A stretch of 64,000 nucleotides of DNA from NCBI RefSeq assembly GCF_932276165.1, contig NC_064012.1:14267501-14331500 (forward strand), read 5' to 3'. The position numbers and the translations under genes are program-made. The notes under the pieces are model-generated. The model made no database searches and was not told the DNA's origin. It saw only the letters and a list, made by a program, of their open reading frames with translations. Each line of letters begins with the position of its first letter. Position 1 is the first letter of the stretch. This DNA is from Plutella xylostella (lineage: Eukaryota > Arthropoda > Insecta > Lepidoptera > Plutellidae). Below are positions 1 through 10,593 of the stretch, piece after piece.

Positions 1-1526
1 GATAGGTATAGTTTTTGGAGGACGGTAAGAGAATTTAAATTAGGGTAAGTAAAGGGGTTAAGGGTAAATATTAATAGCCATTAAGATACGTGTCATTGAA
101 ATGAAGTTTATTTCTGTAGCAGAAATCAAGCTATTTTGTACAGATTGATAGATAATTTGTCTATATTCTTACCTATACCTAATATAGCACAAATGGATGT
201 TGAAATAATATATAGGTACGGTATTTTTAAAATTTTAAAAGCTCATTATCACAAACGTAAATCTTTGTTTTCCCAACACTATTGTCAGTACGAAAATCGA
301 AAGTCAAACAAAGTTAGACGACCGTAAGACGAATAACACCGTTTTGCATTTTTTACAACATTTTTTAAGTTTTCCTTCTAATTCTGACAACATGGTTAGT
401 AAAAACTAAGAAGCAAATTATTTATTAAAAGCATTTAAATTGGCTCGATTATGTTTTGACTCAAAACAAAAAAGTACTACTTGCAAAAAAGACATAGCAA
501 AATGAACAATTACGTCGCTAGAAATGAACAATAAAGTTAAAAGACCACCACGATACCACTACGGTAAGTAAATATGAAAGTTTACAAAACGAAGATGTTC
601 CGGTTTAATTCTGACTTCTGACGCTTTGTATTAGTGATGACGATAGATCATGTGAGGACTAAGTGTTGAGGCGGTCCTTGGGAGACGGTTATCAAGCTGT
701 AGAATATTGCTTACTAAACAAAAAAAAATATCAATCACAAAACTTCCAACAATCTTTTCGCTAACCTATTTTACGTAGTCTCTCATGGTATGTACGAGTA
801 CAGTCATACACCCAAAAAGAAGAAAAAACGTAACCGGTCATTTCATAGGCATTCGATAACTTTCCGGTATACCACACTGCTTTATGTTCGTTTTTTAAAT
901 TTAATGTTAAATTGATTTCATAAATCAAGTGTCTTCTTTGTAGTTTGCTAAAATACCGAAACTGAATAATTAAGTGGTTTTATGTGGGTTTGTTTAGATC
1001 TCTTTATAGATTTTTATTATATTAATTAGAGGAATTTTAAACTGGTGGCTATATCATTTTCTATTTCATGTTATTTGTAATCATAAGATTCTGAAAAACT
1101 TTTGTGGAAATGCACTTGATTTAGCCACAAGTACAAACCTGACTAGAGCTACGAAGGTCCCGGGTTCTATTCCTCCAGATTTTCTGGTGTTGAATGTGCC
1201 CGAAAAGTGCCAATTAGTCCCTAAAACATTTGAATTGAAAAAGGTTACTGTGGCCAAGAGCGGTCCTTTCCCTATGCCCTGAATTATGTTTTCTTTGAAT
1301 ATTTTAGTATAGCTTGTTGTCTTATATTTATCTGTTTAAATATATTTAAAACATTTTTATTATATTAGTTTTCAACTTTATATTATTGTTTTGTCGCTTA
1401 AAACTTAAAGAAGTCCGCGACATTCCTGTTAGTTTTTTCTTATTTTTAATTCTCGATTACTAGTCTTGTTTTCGAGTGATGTAGCGTTCGAATGCGATAG
1501 GTGAATGACTTGTTGTCTCCGCAGGG
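1..1526. other. AT-rich non-coding DNA, no gene seen
   Basis: No ORF with coding character, splice-bounded exon, RNA gene or clear repeat boundary is visible. Short ORFs here begin at non-ATG codons and have low-complexity translations. Confidence 0.6.
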
Positions 1527-1546
1527 TCATGACGTCATGAGTCATG
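1527..1546. promoter_or_regulatory. CRE/AP-1-like site cluster
   Basis: A perfect palindrome CATGACGTCATG contains the CRE octamer TGACGTCA and overlaps an AP-1-like ATGAGTCAT. Such sites bind bZIP factors of the CREB and Jun/Fos families. No transcription unit is visible next to it, so function is only inferred. Confidence 0.3.
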
Positions 1547-1675
1547 CAACCAAAGTCATGGCCTGTGCAATCACTTTATCACTGGTGTGGCATAAAATAG
1601 TTTACATTTGAAAATCAATGAGAAGCCCCTACGTGTAGAAGTCTCGGGAAATTAGTAACTGGTGACATAAATGAT

Positions 1676-1736
1676 AATGATAATATTAGTAGGATTAGCC
1701 AAATCGCTAATGATAATATTAGTAGGATTAGGCAAA
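1676..1736 (+). repeat. Two-copy direct repeat, 28-bp unit
   Basis: AATGATAATATTAGTAGG and the bases after it occur at 1676-1703 and again at 1709-1736 (33-bp period) with one mismatch. This looks like a small local tandem duplication. Confidence 0.75.
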
Positions 1737-1787
1737 AAGGTGCCCAAAAGACTCGCTGCGTTTTCTCGCTGAATGGCGAGGCTTATG

Positions 1788-1960
1788 GCTGATTCACACA
1801 CTGTTTAGTGCGAGTGTGAGTAGTCTGCCAGTAGACGTACATCACTGAGTATGTATGGCAGATTCAAAGGTTTTGCAAATACTATACAACTGTATACAAC
1901 TAGCAGTAGCCAGCAATGTACGTTTACTAGACACTCGCACTAAACAGTGTGTGCATTGGC
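1788..1960. mobile_element. MITE with CACACACTGTTTAGTGCGA inverted repeats
   Basis: The left end contains CACACACTGTTTAGTGCGAG and the right end has its reverse complement. Similarity extends outward through GGC(C/T)(A/G)AT on both sides, giving inverted repeats of about 30 bp around a 173-bp non-coding element. A truncated relative with only one such end lies at 45726. Confidence 0.7.
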
Positions 1961-2090
1961 CTTTAACCTTTGCCCGAAGTACGAACCAGCCCTTCGATCA
2001 GCCCCCAGTGTCGATCAGTTTCATGCCGCCGTGATCAGTTCGCCTAACACCACCTTCCATCAAAGCATGAAAGTTGCAGCTATACAGGTC

Positions 2091-2169
2091 TACACACACG
2101 AGCAATGAAAAAGATCCAGTGACATACTGGAACTTCGCAGGTGGAACTTTTGGATTGCTCGTGAGTGTA
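2091..2169. mobile_element. Miniature copy of the CACTCACGGGCAATG MITE family
   Basis: Only 79 bp. It opens with TACACACACGAGCAATGAAA and closes with ATTGCTCGTGAGTGTA, the two ends of the family seen full-length at 8455, 48268, 57287 and 63063. Almost all of the interior is missing. Confidence 0.65.
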
Positions 2170-3150
2170 GTATAATGTGATACGCCCCAAAATTTCCACC
2201 AGCTTATCCAAAATGTCCAATTAAACTACATCATAAATTGATTCTAATTAATTATTAGTTCAACAAGTCTCAATGAATTCGTTGCTTAAAGTTATTTATC
2301 GATGTCACACCTACTAGCCGGCGCGGCGGTCGGTACATATAAATAGTTTATTAACATTTTCACACGCAAACAAATTTATAATGAGGAAAATAAAAAAGTG
2401 ATTTGTCCTTGTCGATGCCCTGATAACTCGATTGAAGGGCAATCCTCCAATTTTAATTACAAATTGTGGAACCAAAATAACAAACACACTTGGAAATTAA
2501 ATGTGTTTATTTAACTCAGAAATATTTTTTAGCATTACAGCTTTACTATAGCAAAGAATTAAAAGTTCAAAACTGAGTCACAGAGCGAAGAATCCCGCGC
2601 AATACAAATCGTATAACCCCGTACCACAGAGCAGAAATCCGAACAGAATTGCAGAATACCACTGGCCGCAAAGCATGCGATACATAAATAAAATTATACG
2701 GAAGAAAAAAAAGAGTGGTGGTGATTGGCCTCAAGCTCCAAGGAGGCTGCAAGGAGACGTGGTTCCTTCACCCACATTGGCATGACGCTTTGTCTTGTGT
2801 CTCTACTGACCTCCTTGCGAAACAAGTGGACACGAATCCAAAATGCCAACTCTTTAATATTAGGTATGATAATGTTGTTATAACGTACCAAACGTTGCAG
2901 AATTTCGTTATGAGTTTTTGATAGGTTGATGAGATTAACTAATAGATAAATATGTACGTGTATATATATTCCATACTTATGTTATGCTGTACGGTTTCAC
3001 CTTTGATTAGCGCTTTGGGGATGACAGTCGTGAGCATAATTTAGAAAAATAAAGAACACTCAAAGCCACACGAACTCCTCACACCACAATCATCTGCCAA
3101 CCATCCCCCACTGTAGGGGAAATTAGTCCAAAACCCCCATTTTTCCCTAT
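2170..3150. other. Non-coding DNA, nothing identified
   Basis: Overlapping short ORFs on both strands around 2567-2921 look like chance reading frames. None has a recognisable domain or convincing splice signals. Confidence 0.5.
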
Positions 3151-3245
3151 TCATCACGACCCATCACGTCCCCACTACTGGGGTACAGGTCTCCGTCCGA
3201 TGAAGGAAGGGTTTTAGGCCTAGTCCACCACGCTGGCCTAGTTTC
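3151..3245 (-). mobile_element. Retroelement 3' tail fragment
   Basis: Read on the minus strand this contains AACCCTTCCTTCAT, GGAGACC and CAGTAGTGGGGACGTGATG-type words. These match the 3' ends of the elements at 5741-6105 and 50092-50499 and the fragment at 35990. Only the tail is present, as expected for a 5'-truncated target-primed insertion. Confidence 0.55.
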
Positions 3246-4780
3246 TCCCTATTAGGTATTCAAAATTTCCTCGGATGTTTAAAGGAACAGTTAACGAAAT
3301 TTAATCATGCTGATTACCAAAAAAATAACCTATTCAGAAAAGATTCGAACAATATTTTGAATTTTGAATTTTGAATTATATGAAACAGACCAGAAACCAC
3401 TTTCGATTTTCAAAGTCCTAACATGACCTAAATACTTTCTTGCTCAGACGCAAAACAACCTAATAGAAAAGGGAAAGTTCTTCACTATTGCCTAAGTTAG
3501 AGCTTGGATTAAAAAACGAATAGAAAATCGATAATCGGGATCAAGGAATGCCCGTCTCGCCTTCGGATGTATTCGTCGATGTGACGTCACCACGCAACCG
3601 GTTTGTAACCACAGAGGTCTAAATCTCTGAGTTATCCTGCAAGGAGTCTTACTGACCACAAACTTTTTACGCCGCTTCTTTGGTCGTTTCCTGTGAATGA
3701 AGTGACGATTTTGGCGCGCAACGAAACCGGAAGAAGACGAATACTTTTCGAGTTAAACTAATCATATTGTAAGGCATTTTATAGACCCTTAGAACAAAGT
3801 TTAGTATACTTATAGACACATAAAATATATATTGTATACTCTTGCTTTATTACTCAAGTAACAAATATGACACCGAACAGTGCATAATATGGAAATAGTC
3901 CGGTTTCTTTTGAACCTAAGACTAAACCGTAAACATGTCTAATAAAAAGCTGAAATAAGCACTTAAAAACTGTCAACTAAATCCTTTTTGAAAACCCGAC
4001 TTCCTGCAAAACGTAAGACATCGCTAAACGACTTAAGGGTGCCAATTGGCCGGCGACGACATGTTGTTGCAGAAAACGATTATCGCAAACCAAAGATATT
4101 TTAAGACGATAAAGATGGAGTGTCAGAGCAAAATAAACGTCTCGACAAATAACACCATACTTCTACCACTGAGGTCTTATTTTATTCTACTAGTTCGGTT
4201 AGAAGATTCGGGTCTTTATGTACATTGGTACAATAGTTTCCATTAGGTTGAGCTTCAAATAATTTGTCACTAAACAAAATGCCGACCATTTTGTGGTTTG
4301 TTTTCGTATTTGCCACACCACCCGGTTCGTATATCGTCAATCTAAGGACATGGCGCTAGGCGTAAAATGAATCCCATTGAAAATAGTAGTGAAATTGTGA
4401 CCTGCTGCCACCTCATGTCGCACGCAGCCAATTAGCATCTTTAATTTATAAAATCAAATACGGTCAAGCCTTTCAGTCGCAGGCCACCCAGGCGACCGCG
4501 ACGACCTTGACTTGACCTTATCTGGCAGATCTGGCTACACCTAGCAACCAGAGACAATGAGCTAACAGTTCGTGCAATTAGTTACCATCAATCAAAATTT
4601 CATCTAACGTGTAATTTGGTTGAGTCGTCCTTGATACAGTCTGTGCAAAAAAACTAGAATAATGTCTGAAGGTGGCTGAGAGCAACTGCAAGGCGCATGG
4701 AGGGAGGAGTGAGGTTAGTGGTATGTGGAGTCCGTATATTGCAGTGTTTTGGTTTTTTTTGGTGGTTTGCGAAAACGTAA
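3246..4780. other. Non-coding DNA, nothing identified
   Basis: No supported gene. The 66-codon ORF at 4046 starts at a non-ATG codon and is low in coding character. Confidence 0.5.
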
Positions 4781-4848
4781 TATACTCGTGAGCAATGAAA
4801 ATGTTCCAGTGACATGAAACAGCATTGGCAGGTGGAACTTTAGTGTAT
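4781..4848. mobile_element. Miniature copy of the CACTCACGGGCAATG MITE family
   Basis: This 68-bp remnant starts TATACTCGTGAGCAATGAAA and ends GGTGGAACTTTAGTGTATA. It is a second near-minimal derivative, with the two termini almost abutting. Confidence 0.55.
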
Positions 4849-5122
4849 AACTATGACATATGAAAAGACTAGACTTCTGCCAGAGCCTGACTAAAATGGT
4901 ATTTATGCCGCGCTTTGTACGATATACGAGTATTTAGTTTACTTATATAGTTCCTGGAGATGCCCTGTAGCAATCATTTAAAACATTTTGAGCTGACAAA
5001 CGTAAAGTAAATTATAAATTAACATGAATTTGGAAAAAAAAGTATTTCTTAAGATAATCAGTTTAATGCGCCCTGTAGTAGGGCCTCTATCGCGAAATCA
5101 AAACGAAGTAATTTGTGTAAAA

Positions 5123-5295
5123 TCCTAACTTAATATTATAAATGCAAAAGTAACTGTGTCTGTCTGTATGTCTTTTACTCTTTCACGCCAAAACTACTGA
5201 ACGGATTTGGTCTAGACACTGAGAAAGATACCTTTTATCCCGGAATTCCCACGGGAAAACTTTTTAAGGCGAAGCGAAGCTCGCCAGAACAGCTT
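5123..5295 (+). mobile_element. Helitron-like non-autonomous element
   Basis: The 5' end reads TCCTAACTTAATATTATAAA. The 3' part holds GGCGAAGCGAAGCTCGCC, a short hairpin, followed by AACAGCTTG where better copies have CTAG. Copies at 20951, 43213 and 63463 share the sequence. TC at the 5' end, CTAG after a hairpin at the 3' end and insertion between A and T are Helitron hallmarks. The family resembles the lepidopteran Lep1 type, from memory. Confidence 0.55.
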
Positions 5296-5740
5296 GTTCA
5301 ATATGAATCCGAAACAATCCAAAACAAGTTTGCAATAAATACACTCACACTGATTCGTACCTGCATGGCGTTTAGCCTACGGCAATGCAGCATATAAAGA
5401 AAAAACATAATCTATAAATAACAAATATGGACGTCAAAGTCATTAAAAGTTTTAAGGAATATTATATCGTGTGCAGCAGCCATAGTTTATCGATACTTAG
5501 AAACGCATACTAAATGTCAGTTGGTTTTTTTCTTAATTAAACGGTGTTGCACGCTAGTGGCTACGCCTCCGTCTAGGTTTTTTAATTTACAACACAAAAC
5601 CCACAGATTTATTGGCCGAATGCATTTAATGTTATTTGCATGTTTTATACGTTCCGGTAATTTATATTTGATTAAAATTTAAATATCGTGAATTATCTAT
5701 AATAGAAGTTAAGAATGGAATGTCTGAATTGACACTAAGT

Positions 5741-6105
5741 AAGACGGTTCCGAAGCGTCCATAGTCGAGCTAGCTTCAGCGATTGTAACTGATCATAGTA
5801 GTTCAGCTACACATGGCACGGCCAGCCATTGGATGGGTCACCGATTTCAAGTGGTTATTTTCTGGTGCTTCCGTGCTTCGGACGGCACGTTAAGTCGTAA
5901 AGCTTAGACAGAGGCCTTCGGGCAGCTTGGAAACATCGGACAGTCGGGTTGCCCACTTACCCGGCAACTCTCTCAGCTCAAGCTTGCTTGAGTTGGGGTG
6001 CCATCCACACTGGATCCGCGTGGTAGAATAGGCTTTAATCCTTCCTTCATTGCAAGGAGACCCGTGTCCCCAGCAGTGAGGACGTGATGGGTTGTGTTGT
6101 GACGG
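5741..6105 (+). mobile_element. SINE with 5S rRNA-like head (copy 1)
   Basis: The head contains CCATTGGATGGGTCACCG, close to the TTGGATGGGTGACCG stretch conserved in eukaryotic 5S rRNA. A body with CCTTCGGGCAGCTTGG and CACTTACCCGGCAACTC follows, then a tail with CCTTCCTTCATTGCAAGGAG and GGACGTGATGGG shared with RTE-like LINE ends. It is non-coding and would be transcribed by Pol III if active. The better copy is at 50092. Confidence 0.6.
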
Positions 6106-6173
6106 AGACTAGGTTCATAGTTAGTCATATTTACTCAACTGAAAACTGGTCATCTCGCGAGCAGCAGCAGCGA

Positions 6174-6535
6174 GCGGTTGTAGCTCAGTCGGGTAAGCGC
6201 CCACTTCTCACGCAAGAGATGCGGGTTTGAATATCGTCGCTGACATGTACCAATGAGTTCTTTGAATTTAAGTACAATGTAGGTATACCATCGCTCTTAC
6301 GATGAAGGAAAACATCGTGAGGAAACCTGCATATCTAGATTTAGCACATCTTGATATGTAAACCTACCAACCCACAGTGACCATTTCCCACCACGCTGGT
6401 CAGTGGACCAGCGTGGTGGGAAATGGTTCAAGCTTAGGAAGGCAGTTTAGACCTTGGGGGTATGCACAAAGTTTCCACTCGAGAGAGCCAGGTGCAGGTA
6501 CTTACACCCCCACAGAGAATAGAATAGAACAGGGT
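6174..6535 (+). mobile_element. tRNA-derived SINE (GTAGCTCAGTCGGGTAAGC family)
   Basis: The head GTAGCTCAGTCGGGTAAGCG resembles a tRNA A box with D arm, and GCGGGTTTGAATATC is a decayed B box. The body (ACATGTACCAATG, ATCGCTCTTACG) and tail (CCAGGTGCAGGTACTTACAC, then GAATAGAATAG) match the copy at 29167 and fragments at 22426 and 36380. This copy also carries a 22-bp-arm palindrome at 6380-6427. Confidence 0.75.
6380..6427. repeat. Perfect snap-back palindrome inside the SINE
   Basis: Two 22-bp arms (6380-6401 and 6406-6427) are exact reverse complements around the 4-base loop AGTG. The sister SINE at 29167 has only the right-arm sequence, so the left arm is a local inverted duplication. 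Confidence 0.9.
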
Positions 6536-8135
6536 CATGTCTTTACTTTCATCTTTTACTAAATTAAAAAACAGCGAAAGAGACATTTCTCAAAATGGCG
6601 GGAAAAGAAGTTTCCAAACGTTATTAAGCCAACGGGGTAATTAAATTTACTTAGTTATCTGCTGACGTGAAACTTCATGCTTCAGCGGAATAGTTCCATA
6701 ATAGCTCCGAATAATTACTCTTCAGGCACTGACTTCTGCACGGCACTGGCGCCTTATTCTGAGTACTTGGGGCGCTATCGCTAAACGGAACGAAGTAAGT
6801 ACCTAATTACCTAGTATCAAATTAAATATATATTGAATCCGAAAATCGTTGTCAAAGCAGGTTCGCGTACATGTACACTGTTTTCAGGAGGTATCAACAA
6901 AGGTGTATTGAATAACGTCTTTTGATACTGGTAAGGATGGTTAATAATAATATAGTCTCGTATCCTTCCACTACTCAACTGTAATAACCCACGAACTACG
7001 CGGACGCGGCTTACGGACGTGGCTGTCAGTCGCGACTTTAAGATACCTAGGTAAGGAATGTAAACTACGCTGTTCAAACTATCAGACGTAAGTCGCGGAC
7101 GTAACCTTGAACTTTATATATATCTTTATTAAGTAGTAGTAGTCGCTAGTATGTCGGCACCTTTAGCGTCGTTTCAGAATCCAATGACATGAACGGAATA
7201 GGGCCATAGTAATGGTGAACTCACGCGATTTTCCCGCTCGGCACTGTACACTAGTTGGCTTTTGTTCATTTCCTTTTTAACGTCGACGGCGAAAAGAAAA
7301 CAGACGGATGTTTGACCTGCTGATATGTAGGCTCGTATAATTACGAGAATGTTCAATCTACAGGGTGTTGCAAAATTGGTACCACTTTTAAGGCAGTAGT
7401 TAAGGTGGTAGGCAAAGTTTCTATAGAGACAAAATGTTTTTTCAAGATTTTTAAGTCGAAAACGAATTTTGTTAAAAATGACCCCGAGAATCAAACAGTT
7501 TAGGACACCACTTTTGCAATACTCTGCATACAGGTGGAAATTTTTCAGTGATCTTCTGGGTGGCAGGTACTGTATGTAACTATTATTTTGAAGAATAATT
7601 TATTTATAACACTTTAATAATATAGGTAGGTATATTAATTTAACAACACTTGATAACTTTCGACAATGCCCTTGGCTTCTAAACATAAAATGAAATACAT
7701 CTAAACAATATAAACATTAATAGGTGGGTAAATAAATTGCAACTCGGAGCTTACAAAGAAAAAAAAACAACGAGAGAAAAAAACTCGACCACCCAAATTG
7801 TTGTCGCGACATTACGATTTCTAGTCGACGATCTTCCTTCTCTTTCTCTCCTAGTACAAACAGACAAAGACGGCGATAGAAGCGAGACATAGAATTCTCT
7901 ATGGGGTGGTCTTTTTTTTCTAACGTTGCACATTTCTTTATTGTGGTCAAAAATCATTTGATTTCGATACTGTAACTAAATCTTTTATCTCTAACGCTAC
8001 TTAAATGACAGGTTTCATTATTTTGCGATCTTTAATATTGTATTTTTTTGTAATATTGTATGGATTAGGCTTTCGCATTCATAATTTTATTATTTTAACT
8101 AAAATTAACTTTCAATAAGTCATGTTCATTATAGA
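6536..8135. other. Non-coding DNA with one repeat terminus
   Basis: The only landmark is TACAGGGTGTTGCAAAA at 7361, a transposon-end word found inverted at 11852-11868. The minus-strand ORFs at 6817, 7174, 7717 and 7751 show no domain and are probably chance. Confidence 0.45.
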
Positions 8136-8283
8136 CTCCCCCTTATTCATAAAAAGTTACAAAACGTTTTAGCTGTTGAACTGTTTTGTCCCTGTCTGTG
8201 AAAAAACAATTTGTTCTTTGACAGAGAGGGACCAAACAGTTAAATAGCTAAAACATTCTGTAACTTTTCTATGAATAAGGGAG
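8136..8283. mobile_element. MITE with CTTATTCATAAAAAGTTACA termini
   Basis: The left end CTCCCCCTTATTCATAAAAA is mirrored by CTATGAATAAGGGAG at the right end. Similarity continues inward (GTTACA, then GTTTTAGCTGTT against TAGCTAAAAC), so most of the 148 bp would fold back. Related termini bound the larger element at 42580-43204. Confidence 0.75.
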
Positions 8284-8454
8284 TGAACCCGTGGTAGGTA
8301 CTTTAAAATAGCCAATCGTGACTATTTTATTATTATTAGGTATTTTAACAATCTACTCAGAAGCTCTTGGATAATATTTTTTATTCACATTATTGCTAAA
8401 TAAACGTGGATTATTCCTTGAAAATTAGTATCTAACACAATCGTATGAGGCTAG

Positions 8455-8681
8455 TACACTCACGGGCAAAGAAAAGCTTCCACTAAGAAAAACAAACCAA
8501 ATTACTCCTAAACAGAAAAGGCTAGATTAATGACGCCTTCTGCAACAATGAAGTACATTTAACAGAGGATCTGGATATTAGGAGTATTTTGTTTAAATTT
8601 TAAATTAAATGTGTAAAAAAATTGGCGTCGTTTGGTGCTGGTATTTTGTGAGTGGAACTATTTCATTGCCCGTCAGTGTTT
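8455..8681. mobile_element. CACTCACGGGCAATG family MITE, full length
   Basis: This 227-bp element starts TACACTCACGGGCAAAGAAA and ends CATTGCCCGTCAGTGTTTA. The interior words ACCAAATTACTCCTAAA and GACGCCTTCTGCAACAATG recur in copies at 48268 and 57287. TA at each boundary suits Tc1/mariner-type mobilisation. Confidence 0.75.
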
Positions 8682-9276
8682 AAACGTGAATTTTAACTAG
8701 ACTGGCGCGGTTTCATAGCAAAGCATGCGAAAAGCTAGATAGCATCTAGAACGATGAACATAAATCAAAACTAGCTACAAACCTAATGATACCTAGCTCT
8801 TGGTACCTAGCTAGTTACAGGAACATTGAAAACATTTGATACAATGTTGTTTATTCAGGTTGTTTCATCATTATATTTTTATAATCTTCAGCTTAACATT
8901 AACTTATTTATTTATTTAATATGGATCATCAACAGTACATGTTATAATACACTTACAAAATAGGTTAGATGGGTACTTTTCTGTAACATGTACCAATTAC
9001 AGATATGCTCAGCACTTATTAGGCACATAACAAAATATAAAAACAATAACAAATTAACAGAGTTTAAAAATTCAGAAAGGTAATGGTAACTGAAAATAAC
9101 ACTACACCTAAGTTTACACATGCTTCAAACTTCAAAAAAAAAAACAGATATGAAAACAGAAATAAAACTACTTTTTTACTTATCAACAATATACGAACTA
9201 GATGGTGCGTTACATACAAAAACAAAGCAAAAACTATCCGCATTTTGTTTTATTTTCAACGTAATGACAACCATAG
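8682..9276. other. AT-rich non-coding DNA
   Basis: No gene seen. Short overlapping ORFs at 9083 and 9120 run into the MITE that follows. Confidence 0.45.
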
Positions 9277-9278
9277 TA

Positions 9279-9491
9279 CAGTGCCACAAACTTATCTGTT
9301 CCGGTGACAGCTCACATAAATGTCTAATATTTCTTATTTCTATAAGATTTTAAGTTTGCTCGTATTGTTAATTCGCTCTTGCGGTGTTAATAAGCCCATC
9401 TAATCTTTTACAATATACAATTCAATAGTAAGTAATGAGATATGGATCAATTTAGTTCGCTCTCACCGGAACAGATAAGTTTGTCGCACTG
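9279..9491. mobile_element. 213-bp Tc1/mariner-like MITE (copy 1)
   Basis: It begins CAGTGCCACAAACTTATCTG and ends with the near-exact reverse complement (one mismatch), giving inverted repeats of about 29 bp flanked by TA on both sides. CAGTG at the tip and a TA duplication are typical of Tc1/mariner. A second copy of identical length is at 10381-10593. Confidence 0.85.
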
Positions 9492-9601
9492 TACCTATTA
9501 AAGGGCACACCAATGTTCTTAGCGAACTAACTCAAAATAATTAAGTGCTCAGTAGTAAAAGTGGGGTGTTATTAAACGAGACGTTTCTTTTGCACTGACA
9601 C

Positions 9602-9747
9602 TCCATCAAGTTCTTCTTGGGTTCTTAGGGTTGCCTGGAAGAGATCGCTTTTAGCGATAAGGCCGCCCTTATAGTATTATAGATGTTAAGTCTTAAATGT
9701 TATTTTAAGTGTTTTATGTAATAATAAAGTTATACTACTACTACTAC
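9602..9747 (+). mobile_element. LINE 3' tail
   Basis: TGCCTGGAAGAGATCGCTTT and TAGCGATAAGGCCGCC, then an AT-rich run with TAATAATAAAG and ACTACTACTACT. The block TGCCTG(G/T)AAGAGATCGCT..GCGATAAGGCCGCC recurs at 13989. I recall it as the 3' end of a common moth non-LTR retrotransposon; the clade is uncertain. Confidence 0.5.
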
Positions 9748-10380
9748 TTTTCTTGCTTCCCTTAAATATTTCCCCGGGTTCACACTTGACCGTTCAGCGA
9801 TTAGCCTAGCGTGTCAAAGACCCACCCGTTACTGTGATAAACTTGCTAAGTCGAGGTGAGCAGTCAAATGGTAGCCTCGAAACGCTACGGTGCCTTCGGT
9901 CGGGGCTGAACCGCACGGGGGAAATTGTAAGCTTATACGTTTATATGTCACACTTCGTAGTTGTAGTTTTATGAGTTTTTAGATTAGGTTTTCTTTATGG
10001 TTATTATTAGTATTTGTGGCTCATTTTACCGTAGGCATTTACATCAAATAGTAGAAGTTTAAGATTTTGAAATATCTTAGTTTGTTTTTCTATAGATAAA
10101 CTGATACTGATACTTAGGTACATGAGTAACATGTAGTGTAGTTCATACAAAATGTCATATATTATCAATATTCACGTTATCCTAGTAGACCGTAGTATAT
10201 TATGGTTTATTATATTTGGTTATTTTATTTTCGTTTTGCAGTCAATATTAGTATAAATATAAGTCTTACCCTCAAATTCATAGACCGTATTGTAAATTTA
10301 CAAAAAGGTTAAAATGGACTTCGAAACACACGAGTTTCAATTCTTTATGACAGTCAAAAAGTTGATTTCGTATATCTATA
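9748..10380. other. Non-coding DNA, nothing identified
   Basis: The stretch 9770-9930 is somewhat GC-richer than its surroundings but has no ORF or splice structure I would support. Confidence 0.45.
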
Positions 10381-10593
10381 TAGTGCCACAAACTTATCTG
10401 TTCCGGTGACAGCTCACGTAAATGTGTAATATTTCTTCATTCCATAAGATTTTAAGTTTGCCAGTAGTGGTAATTCGCTCTTGTGGTTTCAATAAACCCA
10501 TCTAATCTATATCAATATATAATTCATTAGTAAATAAAGAGATATGGATCAATTTAGTTCGCTCTCACCGGAACAGATAAGTTTGTGGCACTG
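10381..10593. mobile_element. 213-bp Tc1/mariner-like MITE (copy 2)
   Basis: Same length, termini and order as the copy at 9279, including CTCACCGGAACAGATAAG near the right end, flanked by TA. The first base has drifted from C to T. Interior divergence is modest, so the two copies probably inserted separately from one source. Confidence 0.85.
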
